The position numbers were made by a program, and so were the translations under genes. From Citrobacter arsenatis (lineage in GTDB: Bacteria; Pseudomonadota; Gammaproteobacteria; Enterobacterales; Enterobacteriaceae): a DNA stretch of 64,000 nt. The notes beneath the pieces are model-generated. The model saw only the letters and a list, made by a program, of their open reading frames with translations, was not told where the DNA came from and did not search any database. This document shows, piece after piece, positions 17,105 to 26,614 of this stretch (its first letter is position 1; every line of letters starts with the position of its first letter). The stretch lies in contig NZ_CP037863.1 of NCBI RefSeq assembly GCF_004353845.1, positions 79,365 to 143,364 on the forward strand. Reading direction: 5' to 3'.

Positions 17105-20100
17105 TCACCCTGCTTTTTTGCGCAATTCAGCCAACCTAGCTTGAACATCTTCTACGCTCGGGTCCGTAGGGATAAAATTTTGTTTTCCCTTCTCAGTTTC
17201 ATAACCCGAGGCAAATTTACCCTGAGCGTTTTCTTGTTCTCCTTTTAATATACCACTGGATGCCTGAACAGTGGATTGTTTTTTAGCAATTTCATCAGCA
17301 GAATCGTTGATATTATGCAGATTATCAGATCTTTGTTCCGCAGCCCTACGTTTCAAGTCATTTTGAGGCTCAAAAGTCTTTCCAGCCTGTTCACGCAATC
17401 TTTGCTGATTTTCCTTGAAAGAATCAGACATATCATTGCCTGTGATACGCCCGCCCGCGGCATTTCTGTCAGAGGTGATGTTTATCGCCGTACTTACTTG
17501 TTCAGTTTCAGAGGCATACTCGCTGCTACCTACTGAATGGTTTTCACCACGATGATTGTTAACTACTGGGGCTGAACGGTATTCTTCACCACCATATTGA
17601 TTTCTAGTATGGCCACTATGATTCTCAGCACTTCTCATTGTCTGTCCATCGCTGTAACTATGTCCTGAATCTGCTAAGGACGATTCATTTGCTCGGGCAG
17701 AAGTATCTTGCCTTAATGGCATGTTCTGATCGCCATACAATCTATTACTCCCATATAAATGTGAGTCGCCAGAAGATGCACTAATTACCCCTTCTGAACT
17801 TTCTGACATATTGTAATGCCCACTCCCTTGTGTATCTGCAGCTCCTGTCATTTGCTGATTACTCTGAGCAGGATGCACAATATGTTTACCACTGAATGGT
17901 TCATGCTCTGAACCGGTTACAAGGTCTGAACGACCCTGCTGATAATCTCCGGTAATTTCAGGTTTCAGACGTTCATTCACAAACTCCATTGCCGCTTCAC
18001 GCGCACTTGGGGCACTTGTCAGCATACTCTGTGCTTTGTCGCCATACTTATTAGCCGCCCAATCCACAAACTCCTGAGTGTAGTTGGTATCCAGGCTTGC
18101 ACTCTGATTCTGTGCAATAGTGGCCATACGGCTGAACTCATCGCTCTGTGTCGAACTGGTTGTGTACTGATGATACTTACTTTCCGCATCATTAAGCGTG
18201 GCTGCAAATTGTTGAACATTGCTGGTTGCCGCATTCTCCGTATGATTTGAGCCATCACTCACTCGGCTACTGGTAACCATATCCATACCCTGACGGAAGT
18301 CATTAACTGCCTGGCTGTTCTTGTCATGTCGCAGATCTTGCGTACTGGAGTTAGTATTTTGTGTTCCGTGTGAACTCCCATCAGTCCCTTTGTACTCAAC
18401 CCCCGTATGCCCCTCCACACCTCCGCTGGCACCCAAAGTCCATTTGCCAATTTTGCCTATAGCTGAATCCCCAATATCTGCTTTACCATAAATTTTACCA
18501 CCCGCATTAAAGCTGCCTTCCTGTGATTTAGACATCAACTGGTTGTATGCTTCCTGCGTGGAGATATTGTTTGCTTTGGCGTAGCTCTCCGCAGCGGACA
18601 TCATCATACTTGCGCCACGTGTGGCATTTGTTGCCTGGCTGTTTTCACTGCCTGAACTCAGGCTGTCACTGGTACCACTCTGGCGAGATAACTGCGACAG
18701 TTGAGACCAGCCACTAGTCACGCTATGGTTATAGCCATCCAGTGCTGTTTGTGCCTGAACCTGCGACTGACGCGCTGATTCCTGAAATCCACTGCTGGCC
18801 AGCTGGCTGAGTTTCATATTCACCGGGAGATTAGACATAGCACCAGAGCCATCAATAACAGTATGGCCACCGGCAGTCATTGTCTGTGTAGAACCATTAT
18901 CAGCCTGCCATGTCTGTTGGCCCTGACGTTGTACCAGGTTTGTATCCATTTTGTTCTGGTTTACGTTGTCCATCGACATATTGTTAAACGACCAGTTTCC
19001 ATCTGCAGTCGTGGAAGATACACCTGCAGCCGTGAAGGCCGCCGAACTAAGCATACCTCCTGCAACCTGTGATCCGATTGCCGCCGCGCCCCGGGTAAGG
19101 TAGAACGAGAGAACAGGAATCGAGAGTGAAAGATATCCGGCCAGGTTTGCCACATCCGAATGCTGTAACGCCACAATATCTTTGTTAGAGAGGACGAGTG
19201 CCGTCCCTCCAGTTTTCGACTGCAACCAGTAATTTGAGGCGTAGTTAAGGATGGCGAACATGATTGGCCATAGCTGGAAATAGATAAAACCACTCACGTA
19301 TATTTTCAGTGTATTCAGGCCGAATACACCGTGGTTAGTGGCCGCTAAAGCAATCATTAACGGGAAAAGACACACCAGGATCAACATCAGCAGTGATTGA
19401 GCAAATGGCAGTGTGCGTGTTGCCAGTTCGTTCCCTGATGCCCAACTGAGCCGTTGCTTAGTGGCCGCATTCTCTGTCGCCAGATTCAGCAAGTTTGCGG
19501 TATCTGACGAACGGGCTGCGAACCCTTTAATTCCCTGTCGTATCGCGCTGTTGGTGATATTGTTCTTCATAATCTGCGAGGCAGTCATTCCTCCGGCATA
19601 AAAGAAGCCGTAGCTGTCCCCCATCGCACTGGAAAGCAGTGTTGCTCCATTGATTTTATTGCCGAATATCTTCTGCGTCAGCCAGGTAAACGTGGCGCTG
19701 CCAGGATTAGCTTCAACGTTGGCCAGCGTTTTAATTTCCGCAGCTGCCTGTTGGCAGGTTATAAACTGCCTCGTTGTGGAGGATGTTTTAAATATTCCAC
19801 GCAACGGGCTTGGGTTACTGGTGATTAGCGCCAGCGGATCGGACGAGTTAAGCAGCTGATTCACGGTGTATTTCCCGTTCAGCAAAATGTCACCAATTAC
19901 GCAGTTTTCCACATAATCCGGCAGCATCTGTGCCAGTTCCGGGTTCTGTGTCGTGAAGTCACTTGTTTCGGCCACTATCTGTGAACCAAAAAGCATCCCC
20001 GTTTTGCTGTAGGTTACTGAGTCCGGGCGAGCCATCAGAGAATCGTATAACGAAGTCATCTTATAGCCGACACTTGTCGTCAGAGAGGCAATACCAGCCA

Positions 20101-20395
20101 GCCCAACCGGAACATTATCGGTTTTCCAGACAGCTGCAGGATCAGATATATCGATCACCTGAACGGAACGCTTCGGAACTAACAAAATCGTGGTAATAAT
20201 CATGAAAACAGCCAGCCACTGCACAAACAACATCGGGTTACGTTGTTTGATAAACATGATCAACGCAGCCAGTACCCCGAAGGTTCCCGCCATACGCAGC
20301 AGCGTACTGAATGTACTGGATCCGATGAGGGTAACAACGGCGTCCAGCGCCGTTTTCCACATCCCCCCACCGTAAATGGTGTAAATCTCAAGCAT
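17105..20395 (-). CDS. traG: Mating-pair stabilisation and assembly protein TraG
   Basis: A 1096-residue protein, longer than F TraG (938). The N-terminal half has several membrane segments (about 30-50, 55-75, 330-385, 400-440) and an export and pilus-assembly role. The periplasmic C-terminal half is Ser/Gln/Asn-rich and acts in mating stabilisation and, in F, is the target recognised by TraS of the recipient. The extra length lies in this low-complexity tail (from about residue 700). The start overlaps the traH stop (TGATG). Confidence 0.93.
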   Translation of the reverse strand: MLEIYTIYGGGMWKTALDAVVTLIGSSTFSTLLRMAGTFGVLAALIMFIKQRNPMLFVQWLAVFMIITTILLVPKRSVQVIDISDPAAVWKTDNVPVGLAGIASLTTSVGYKMTSLYDSLMARPDSVTYSKTGMLFGSQIVAETSDFTTQNPELAQMLPDYVENCVIGDILLNGKYTVNQLLNSSDPLALITSNPSPLRGIFKTSSTTRQFITCQQAAAEIKTLANVEANPGSATFTWLTQKIFGNKINGATLLSSAMGDSYGFFYAGGMTASQIMKNNITNSAIRQGIKGFAARSSDTANLLNLATENAATKQRLSWASGNELATRTLPFAQSLLMLILVCLFPLMIALAATNHGVFGLNTLKIYVSGFIYFQLWPIMFAILNYASNYWLQSKTGGTALVLSNKDIVALQHSDVANLAGYLSLSIPVLSFYLTRGAAAIGSQVAGGMLSSAAFTAAGVSSTTADGNWSFNNMSMDNVNQNKMDTNLVQRQGQQTWQADNGSTQTMTAGGHTVIDGSGAMSNLPVNMKLSQLASSGFQESARQSQVQAQTALDGYNHSVTSGWSQLSQLSRQSGTSDSLSSGSENSQATNATRGASMMMSAAESYAKANNISTQEAYNQLMSKSQEGSFNAGGKIYGKADIGDSAIGKIGKWTLGASGGVEGHTGVEYKGTDGSSHGTQNTNSSTQDLRHDKNSQAVNDFRQGMDMVTSSRVSDGSNHTENAATSNVQQFAATLNDAESKYHQYTTSSTQSDEFSRMATIAQNQSASLDTNYTQEFVDWAANKYGDKAQSMLTSAPSAREAAMEFVNERLKPEITGDYQQGRSDLVTGSEHEPFSGKHIVHPAQSNQQMTGAADTQGSGHYNMSESSEGVISASSGDSHLYGSNRLYGDQNMPLRQDTSARANESSLADSGHSYSDGQTMRSAENHSGHTRNQYGGEEYRSAPVVNNHRGENHSVGSSEYASETEQVSTAINITSDRNAAGGRITGNDMSDSFKENQQRLREQAGKTFEPQNDLKRRAAEQRSDNLHNINDSADEIAKKQSTVQASSGILKGEQENAQGKFASGYETEKGKQNFIPTDPSVEDVQARLAELRKKAG

Positions 20396-21759
20396 CAGCG
20401 ATCACCCCAATGGTAGTTGCTCTGGTATGAGCCGGAAACGATGGTGGATACCTGCTGTTGCAGGTACTGCATATTGCGGTCGATACCATCCAGCGCATTC
20501 TGATCTGCAGCTGACTGCAGTTTCATGTCAGCCAGAAGCCCCTGCGCGTGAATAACGTTGTCACGCAGCTTCGCGGCGGCTTCTTCCGGGAAATTTTTAC
20601 CCGCCAGGGACATACTGGCCTGTTTAACAAGCTCCTGGAGATACTGAATCATCAGATCCTGCGCGATAAAATCCGACACCTGCAGCAGATAGGTCGCGCT
20701 CATTCCCATGCTCTGAGCGTTGGTCAGATATTTCAGTACCGGGACCGACGTGGTGTTCACAAACCCTTTTTCCTGGTCGGTCAACGGCCTGTCATCTACA
20801 AGTTTGTTCTGCATGGAGATCATCAGGTTTTTAACCAGGGTAACAAGAGCGCTTGATTCAGAAATACTGAGGTTGGTGACGACCGGATTAAGACAGAGTG
20901 AGGCTTCATCACATCCGTATACTTTCGCTGTACCACCGCGCATCAGGACTTTTATCAGGTCACGGTTATCAACCAGCGGCGTAAGAATAGTGACATCACC
21001 ATTCCTGTTAAAAATGATTGAGCCGACGGTACTCATCACCAGTTCTTTCAGGGCGCGGTCACCACTCAATAATCCATTTTTGCTGAGTGAATCCCAGATG
21101 AGATTCTTGTTTTTCAACACCTGGTCTTTCTGCTTATCTCCGGCCCGCGACGTCACACTGTCGCTCTGCCCGCCGACCGTACACCCCTGACGCGATGCAG
21201 CCCAGTCCGCAAACATATTGGTTTCACCGGCAATGTCCTGACAGATCTTTTGTTGTGACACCTGTGTTACCGGCCATAACCCTCCTATGATGCCCTGTGC
21301 TGCCTGACACGAACTCATATTCATTGAGTTTACATCGCTGGCCAGTTTTTGCAGGAAGTCCTTAGCCTGTTTCAGTTCCGGGACCATCGTCTGCAAAGCA
21401 AGGTCAAAGGCATATCCCAGCGCGTTGCTCATGATCTGTTTAACAAAGCGCTGAATTTCTTCACCGCTAATCATGCTGAATGCACCAAGATAGGCATCAA
21501 TGCCACCGCAGCCGGCATTGAGGGAGGGTAACTGCATCGAAATCAGTTGTACGTTTTTAACCGGATTTCGCAGATACACCGAACCACCTGAAAAGTAACC
21601 CGCAGCCTGTCCCTGCCATGCCTGCGCCTGCGAGACGTTTCCGCTGTACCCCAGACTGCCAAAAAATCCGTTCAGATCACCATTTACATCGGCCCGGACA
21701 GGGGATACTGACAGGCCCATAAAAAAAATACCTGTGGCTACTGCCAGCGACTTAATCAT
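20395..21759 (-). CDS. traH: Pilus assembly protein TraH
   Basis: A 454-residue periplasmic protein (F TraH 458). The start at 21759 is chosen because AGGAGG lies 7 bases before this ATG; the frame opens 16 codons earlier. A signal peptide (MIKSLAVATGIFFMGLSVSP) is followed by cysteine-containing regions (AGCGGID, SSCQAAQG, RQGCTVG, YGCDEASLC) and a C-terminal coiled coil. TraH works with TraF, TraU, TraW, TrbI, TrbC and TrbB in pilus extension and retraction. It overlaps the preceding small gene by 8 bases. Confidence 0.95.
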   Translation of the reverse strand: MIKSLAVATGIFFMGLSVSPVRADVNGDLNGFFGSLGYSGNVSQAQAWQGQAAGYFSGGSVYLRNPVKNVQLISMQLPSLNAGCGGIDAYLGAFSMISGEEIQRFVKQIMSNALGYAFDLALQTMVPELKQAKDFLQKLASDVNSMNMSSCQAAQGIIGGLWPVTQVSQQKICQDIAGETNMFADWAASRQGCTVGGQSDSVTSRAGDKQKDQVLKNKNLIWDSLSKNGLLSGDRALKELVMSTVGSIIFNRNGDVTILTPLVDNRDLIKVLMRGGTAKVYGCDEASLCLNPVVTNLSISESSALVTLVKNLMISMQNKLVDDRPLTDQEKGFVNTTSVPVLKYLTNAQSMGMSATYLLQVSDFIAQDLMIQYLQELVKQASMSLAGKNFPEEAAAKLRDNVIHAQGLLADMKLQSAADQNALDGIDRNMQYLQQQVSTIVSGSYQSNYHWGDR

Positions 21760-22021
21760 GCCCATGCCTCCTGAAAGCTGGTTTCTGAAGCGAAATCCGC
21801 AACGCATAATGTCCGGCAGTACAAGCCATAAAACCTGTGCTCAGTGAGAGCAAGAGCAGTACTGGTATGTCCTGCAGAAAGGTACTCAGCTCAGATTTTG
21901 AAAGCCCCCCTGCAAGTCGGGCAACCAGGAAGCCATAAATTGTCGCGGATACCAGCAGCGTCACGCTGAAAAGAAGCCAGACGCGCTCGGTACGCGAGAA
22001 CGCATACGAATGTGTAGTCAT
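21752..22021 (-). CDS. Two-segment membrane protein at the trbJ/trbF position
   Basis: An 89-residue protein with hydrophobic segments at about 14-34 and 51-72. It lies between trbB and traH, where F has trbJ and trbF, small membrane proteins of unclear role. Sequence similarity to either cannot be asserted. Tight packing (18 bases after trbB, overlap with traH) supports expression in the transfer operon. Confidence 0.7.
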   Translation of the reverse strand: MTTHSYAFSRTERVWLLFSVTLLVSATIYGFLVARLAGGLSKSELSTFLQDIPVLLLLSLSTGFMACTAGHYALRISLQKPAFRRHGHD

Positions 22022-22038
22022 TTTGTAGTCCGGTTTTA

Positions 22039-22638
22039 TTACTGAGGAGTGACCTGCGCACTTGCCGGCATGGGGGGCAGCGTTTTCGGATCAACATTGT
22101 CGAGGTCAGCTTGTATGAGGCTGGCCATCCGACTTTCAAGAACAGGAATATCCATCACACCCTGCGTTAGTGGATAAGCCCTGAGCGTGTTGACGTTCAC
22201 CATGAAGGCCGTCGGTGTGGCAATCGGCAGACCGTTACCAAAGAAGGTGACAATCTCATCTGCTATAGGGGAAGCAGGGTCTGTCTTGCGTGGTATCATT
22301 GGCGAGGGGTATGACGGATCACCGCCTCCATCGAGCGTATAAGGATAAACTTTGATATCGTGCTGATCGGCCCATTCTTTGATTTGAGGGTCGAATTTTG
22401 CGCTGTACTGACAATGTGCTTGCATAAACAATACAACCGCATAGTCTTTCATATTAACCTGACGACCGTCAGGTAATGTCATCAGACTGAGTGTCGTCCC
22501 GGGAGATTGTTTTGTCAGGGCAACAACTTCCGGAGAATTTATTTTAGCCTCATCCATTGCGGCAAGTTCATCCCGAACACTGGCACTGGTTATCAGGGGA
22601 AACACCATCAACAGGCTGGCGGCGACTTTACCGATCAT
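22039..22638 (-). CDS. trbB: TrbB, thioredoxin-fold periplasmic protein with a changed active site
   Basis: A 199-residue protein with a signal peptide (to about 19), DGRQVNMKDYAVVLFMQAHC near 57-76 and ATPTAFMVNVNTLRAYPLTQ near 150, both diagnostic of TrbB. F TrbB has a CPYC redox motif and acts as a disulfide isomerase. Here the motif reads CQYS (76-79), so the second cysteine is lost while the cis-proline loop (TPT) remains. It could act as a single-cysteine isomerase or have lost redox activity. The start overlaps the previous stop (ATGA). Confidence 0.9.
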   Translation of the reverse strand: MIGKVAASLLMVFPLITSASVRDELAAMDEAKINSPEVVALTKQSPGTTLSLMTLPDGRQVNMKDYAVVLFMQAHCQYSAKFDPQIKEWADQHDIKVYPYTLDGGGDPSYPSPMIPRKTDPASPIADEIVTFFGNGLPIATPTAFMVNVNTLRAYPLTQGVMDIPVLESRMASLIQADLDNVDPKTLPPMPASAQVTPQ

Positions 22639-22856
22639 GCAGTACCTCCCTTATTTGAAAGGTTACAATCTTCAGTTTGCCATTCATGTACGCATGCGAT
22701 TGTCATGAGTGTCACTGCAAGTGCCCACATCAGGTAACAGGTCCAAATCAACAGGTTTTGGGTGAATGTCACCGGCGCTGCAACCAGATAATCCAGGCAC
22801 TTTGCTGCCACACCCCACCACAGGAGATAAACCAGCCTCACAAAGCATGATTTCAT
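22635..22856 (-). CDS. Small membrane protein between traF and trbB
   Basis: A 73-residue protein. The start at 22856 is chosen because AGGAG lies 8 bases upstream. Two hydrophobic segments (VRLVYLLWWGVAAKCLDYLV and NLLIWTCYLMWALAVTLMTI). It holds the position of F traQ/artA, where TraQ chaperones pilin insertion, but no similarity to TraQ can be claimed. It overlaps neighbours on both sides by 4 bases. Confidence 0.65.
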   Translation of the reverse strand: MKSCFVRLVYLLWWGVAAKCLDYLVAAPVTFTQNLLIWTCYLMWALAVTLMTIACVHEWQTEDCNLSNKGGTA

Positions 22857-23323
22857 GATTTCATTCTCCTGAAGATAGAACGAGCAGGGATGAGCGCGCC
22901 ACTGAATAACCACGAGACAAATAACCCCATAACCACAGACAGCAGATACAGTTGTCGTATGGTGCTATCAGTTTCCTTTTGCCATTCGGAGGCTGGTTTC
23001 CGTCCGGTCAGGCATGTTGCTAAAAACATCGGTGAAGACTGTTGCAGAACGTTATCCTCTGCGGACAGGGATGGAATGGCCCGTTCATCAGGTAAGTCAT
23101 CGTGAGATATCTTCGGTTTGTCACACACAGAGATATTGACCATCCCATCCGGAGCATCAGCGATAAGGGACCGGGCAGTCGAAAGGAAGCTGCCGGCAAT
23201 CGAGTTGTTAAATGAAAGTGTGATAAACAGGAAAAACAGCACCAGAGAGGGCGCCGTCACCAGAGAAAAAAATGCGACACGCCGCAACGTGCGCGCGGCA
23301 CGTATATATGCAAATTTATTCAC
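22853..23323 (-). CDS. Membrane protein at the trbA position
   Basis: A 156-residue protein starting with GTG at 23323 (AAGGA 7 bases upstream, 10 bases after the traF stop); the frame opens earlier inside traF without support. A hydrophobic segment lies at about 16-37 and another near 126-147, with a periplasmic-looking middle containing two cysteines. F carries trbA, a membrane protein of unknown role, in this place. Function is not known. Confidence 0.65.
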   Translation of the reverse strand: MNKFAYIRAARTLRRVAFFSLVTAPSLVLFFLFITLSFNNSIAGSFLSTARSLIADAPDGMVNISVCDKPKISHDDLPDERAIPSLSAEDNVLQQSSPMFLATCLTGRKPASEWQKETDSTIRQLYLLSVVMGLFVSWLFSGALIPARSIFRRMKS

Positions 23324-23333
23324 GGGAAAATCC

Positions 23334-24116
23334 TTAAGAGGCGGGTCTGAACCCGTTGGATACATTAAGAAAGCGCTTGGCAAGTTCATCCTGCGTCATG
23401 AAGCCGTAGGACAATGCGCGATAGTTTTTCTTCTTGGGATCAACCAGAAACAGTGCCGGGAAATGCGTAATGTTCATAGAACGGACCTGACCTGAGTCAG
23501 GGCGGCTTTGTGGTAAGGAGGCTGCAACCTGTCCATCCACCGATACGGGGATCAGTGATATTCCATTGGATTTAGCAAAATCAGCAACAACACCGGCCAT
23601 CTGTACATCAATGGGGTCGCTGCCACGGTAAAAATAGAAGAGGCCATACTGTTGTGACATCTCAGCTACCGCGTGCTGCCGTGCCTGCTGATCTCGCGTC
23701 TGAACAAACGGAGCCATACTGTTGTAATGCGGATACTCAAGATTGTAATCGAGATCCGGATGACTCAACTGGGCAGCCGCAAAAGACTGGCTGAACATTG
23801 ATCCCCTGTCAGTCCAGAATTTCTGCCAACGCAGGAATGTGGCTGTATTTTCCCTTGTCGGATACAGGATGGCGCGATTAAGCGCCTCCATTGTGTATCC
23901 TCTGAGTACCTTTGCCTGTTCCTGGGCAGTCATTTTGCTGAGGTCAGGAATGACTGGCGGCGCGGGTTGTTGTTGTTTTTGTGGCTTTTCAGGCGGGGTT
24001 TTCGGTTCGTTGTACCAGAACCAGCCGGTAAAGGGAGCTGCCGGTTTCACAATCTCATCTGCTGTTGCAGGCAAACTGACCGTCAGCACCAGGAGAGCTG
24101 TTATGAGTTGCCTCAT
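23334..24116 (-). CDS. traF: Pilus assembly protein TraF
   Basis: A 260-residue periplasmic protein (F TraF 247) with signal peptide (MRQLITALLVLTVSLPATA), a proline-rich linker (about 38-56) and a thioredoxin-like C-terminal domain (GLFYFYRGSDPIDVQMAGVV, HFPALFLVDP). Like F TraF it has the thioredoxin fold but no CxxC motif (the site reads YRGSD). It interacts with TraH, TraU and TraW during pilus assembly. The start overlaps the traN stop (ATGA). Confidence 0.95.
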   Translation of the reverse strand: MRQLITALLVLTVSLPATADEIVKPAAPFTGWFWYNEPKTPPEKPQKQQQPAPPVIPDLSKMTAQEQAKVLRGYTMEALNRAILYPTRENTATFLRWQKFWTDRGSMFSQSFAAAQLSHPDLDYNLEYPHYNSMAPFVQTRDQQARQHAVAEMSQQYGLFYFYRGSDPIDVQMAGVVADFAKSNGISLIPVSVDGQVAASLPQSRPDSGQVRSMNITHFPALFLVDPKKKNYRALSYGFMTQDELAKRFLNVSNGFRPAS

Positions 24117-25987
24117 TTTATCCCTCCCTGACCTTGTTGTTGCTGTACCTGAGCCGCGATTCGGTCTTTTACCTGTTTCACCATCACAGATGAATCCGGG
24201 ATTTTTTGGTTATCCATCAGGTCACTGTAGAAGTCAGAAAAATTAATTAAGTCAAAATTAATATTCTGCAATTCCGGGATAGTGATTCCCCGACAGTCAG
24301 GATTCTTACCGCTTCCAAACCCAACACCAAGCTGATCGCGACGCCCCTGCTCCTGAATTATACGAGCCAGTTTTCCCTCGAACACGCAGTAAACTTTACT
24401 CTTCTGAAGACAAACACCCAGAACCTCACGATCGCAGCGTTCACCAAGACTGACCGTAATCTTTTTCGCTTTTGCTTTACCCAGCGCCAGTTCTTCACTG
24501 TTACAAGCCGACAGCCCTACATCCTGGCCCCATCCGGAGTCTTTACAGCAGTTAGAAAAGCCGGCAATAGCCTTGCGGCAACTGGTCACTTTCCCGGTAA
24601 ATGCCCTGACATCCATTGCATTCTGACCCTTTTTAACATCATCTGCCGCAGATGCCAGTCCAGCCAGTTTTGACACTGCCTCGTCAAAACCACTGTCCCC
24701 GGCGCCATCCGTGTCACTGCAGTCCCCCGTTTTACAAAAGTATTCACCACCGCAGATAATTCCACCTGAAGTGAACTTACGCTGACATTCGTAGTTAACC
24801 CTCTCATGCTCGCAATAACTTCCGTTTTGAGTCAGACACTGCGTTCCCGTCACGGTACACGCTGGATCATTCATCAGTGGCTCGCAGGTACCATTTGAAC
24901 CTGACTGAACCAGATACTGATCCAGATACTCCCAACAATCACTCCACACCTGCTGGACAACACCATCTATAGTCACAGGTCTGTATCCTCCGGCCTCTGA
25001 GCAGACGCTGGATACAAAGACAGGAGCGCTTTTGGCTGCAAGCACACCTCTGCTCTTTTGAAATCCACAGGATTCAGTCCATTCCACTTTTGGTACGCTG
25101 TTATTTTTCTTCACCCGCAGAACCAGACGGATAGACATCGGGACATGTTTATAAAATTTCTGTCGGCCCGAACCGTCCCTGAGTTCATGCGGATGAGATG
25201 ACGTAAAAGCAACGCCGGCGGTCAGCGTCGCCGGTACGGGTGTGAAGCTGACATTCTGGTAATTGCCTTTATTGTGCCAGGGAATTTCTGCCCCCAGAAT
25301 GGAAACATTCATGAAGAAACGGGGTTTATTTCCGGTGTTATTTTGCCATGAATAAGTGGCCTGAATAATTTCCCCGCTCACCTGGGGAACGATGGTGACG
25401 ATATTTCGTCCGTTAATTTCCTGCATGGGTATATCGTAGAGTTCGTATTGCAACGTCTGAGTTTCCCAGGTGGAATCCCCCTCAATAACAATTTTTGCAG
25501 TACGGCTACAGCTTTGTTCTATCCAGGCGTCACGCTCGCAGGTGTATTTCTCGAATTCAGACTTTGAAACGTTCGTTTCCTGACATTGTTGAGGATTTCC
25601 GGTTCCGTTGATCATTCCGTCAGCATTTGATTCTGCATCCTTACCTGCTGTAATAAAAGGAGCATTAGGATCGATAACCGGTAACGGGTTTTTTGTTCCG
25701 GCATCGATAACTGCCTGACCAGCATTACTGTTCAATAACCCTTCCATGCCCTTATTGACAAGTCCACCATCATCTCCGTTTATTCCGCCGTAATACCCTG
25801 TTTCAGGTGGATTTGATGTATATCCAGGGATGCTTCCTGTTACTGAATCCGGATTATTCAGGCTATTAGTTCCCTGCCCTTTATTTCCTTTTCCAAATTC
25901 AGCCCCAGAATTAAAAGCATCGCTGGTTGTATCAGCCACGGCCAGTAACGGCAAAAGGAGTATCAGCCCTCCCCAAAATGCTCTCAT
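24113..25987 (-). CDS. traN: Outer-membrane mating-pair stabilisation protein TraN
   Basis: A 624-residue protein (F TraN 602) with a signal peptide (FWGGLILLLPLLAVA) and more than 20 cysteines, mostly in the C-terminal half (for example GFSNCCKDSGWGQD and ICGGEYFCKTGDC). TraN acts as the adhesin that binds a recipient outer-membrane protein and sets host preference. The variable part (about 160-340) decides receptor choice; it resembles none that I can name. Disulfide formation links it to the oxidoreductase-like genes around it. Confidence 0.95.
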   Translation of the reverse strand: MRAFWGGLILLLPLLAVADTTSDAFNSGAEFGKGNKGQGTNSLNNPDSVTGSIPGYTSNPPETGYYGGINGDDGGLVNKGMEGLLNSNAGQAVIDAGTKNPLPVIDPNAPFITAGKDAESNADGMINGTGNPQQCQETNVSKSEFEKYTCERDAWIEQSCSRTAKIVIEGDSTWETQTLQYELYDIPMQEINGRNIVTIVPQVSGEIIQATYSWQNNTGNKPRFFMNVSILGAEIPWHNKGNYQNVSFTPVPATLTAGVAFTSSHPHELRDGSGRQKFYKHVPMSIRLVLRVKKNNSVPKVEWTESCGFQKSRGVLAAKSAPVFVSSVCSEAGGYRPVTIDGVVQQVWSDCWEYLDQYLVQSGSNGTCEPLMNDPACTVTGTQCLTQNGSYCEHERVNYECQRKFTSGGIICGGEYFCKTGDCSDTDGAGDSGFDEAVSKLAGLASAADDVKKGQNAMDVRAFTGKVTSCRKAIAGFSNCCKDSGWGQDVGLSACNSEELALGKAKAKKITVSLGERCDREVLGVCLQKSKVYCVFEGKLARIIQEQGRRDQLGVGFGSGKNPDCRGITIPELQNINFDLINFSDFYSDLMDNQKIPDSSVMVKQVKDRIAAQVQQQQGQGGIK

Positions 25988-26604
25988 TCTCCCTCCTTCA
26001 ACAACCGTTTTGCTGTTGCTGCACAGTCTCCACGTTCAGCCACTCTTTCCAGGGCCTGTCTGAGAGGAAGACTGCCGCGAATCACATCAAAATGTCCCGG
26101 ACAGGTCACTACCAGAGCAGGTATGGCGGTAATGCGGTATTCGGAATACAGTGTCGGATCTATTTGCACACCAATATTTTTATCTTCTTTAGCCAGTTCA
26201 AATATCGTCGCAGCGGTCTGACGCATATCGTTGTTAACCAACCCGCGAAGAGTAGCGGGAATGCCATAACGGTTTGCATCACGAAGCATGGGTAACAACC
26301 CCTCACGGGGCAGGCCCAGACTGACAAAATAGATGGCGGGGAAAGTACGCTTCTCCACATTCTGGCTGGCCTGTTGTTGACGGTTAATATCCTCCTGAAG
26401 ACGGTTAATCTGTTTCTGTTGCTCGATTGGGAGGGGCAATGTCTGGCCCTGAAGGTTCTGTTTAAATACTTCCAGCTCCTGCTGTTGCTGTTTGATCCAC
26501 GACATATCCCTGACGGACACAGCAGACTGCTCACTGGCTGATACAAACGGGGTGCAGAATATAAGAGTGCAGGAAAGCAGCACCCGGCACTTTAATGTTT
26601 TCAT
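25984..26604 (-). CDS. trbC: Pilus assembly protein TrbC
   Basis: A 206-residue protein (F TrbC 212) with a signal peptide (VLLSCTLIFCTPFVSA), a Gln-rich coiled-coil stretch (about 35-80: QQQQELEVFKQNLQGQ) and a thioredoxin-like domain containing IYFVSLGLPREGLLPMLRDA and ALVVTCPGHFDVIRGS, typical of TrbC. It is needed for pilus assembly and complexes with TraW. The start overlap with the traN stop is 4 bases on the far side. Confidence 0.93.
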   Translation of the reverse strand: MKTLKCRVLLSCTLIFCTPFVSASEQSAVSVRDMSWIKQQQQELEVFKQNLQGQTLPLPIEQQKQINRLQEDINRQQQASQNVEKRTFPAIYFVSLGLPREGLLPMLRDANRYGIPATLRGLVNNDMRQTAATIFELAKEDKNIGVQIDPTLYSEYRITAIPALVVTCPGHFDVIRGSLPLRQALERVAERGDCAATAKRLLKEGE

Positions 26605-26614
26605 TGTTTATTCC

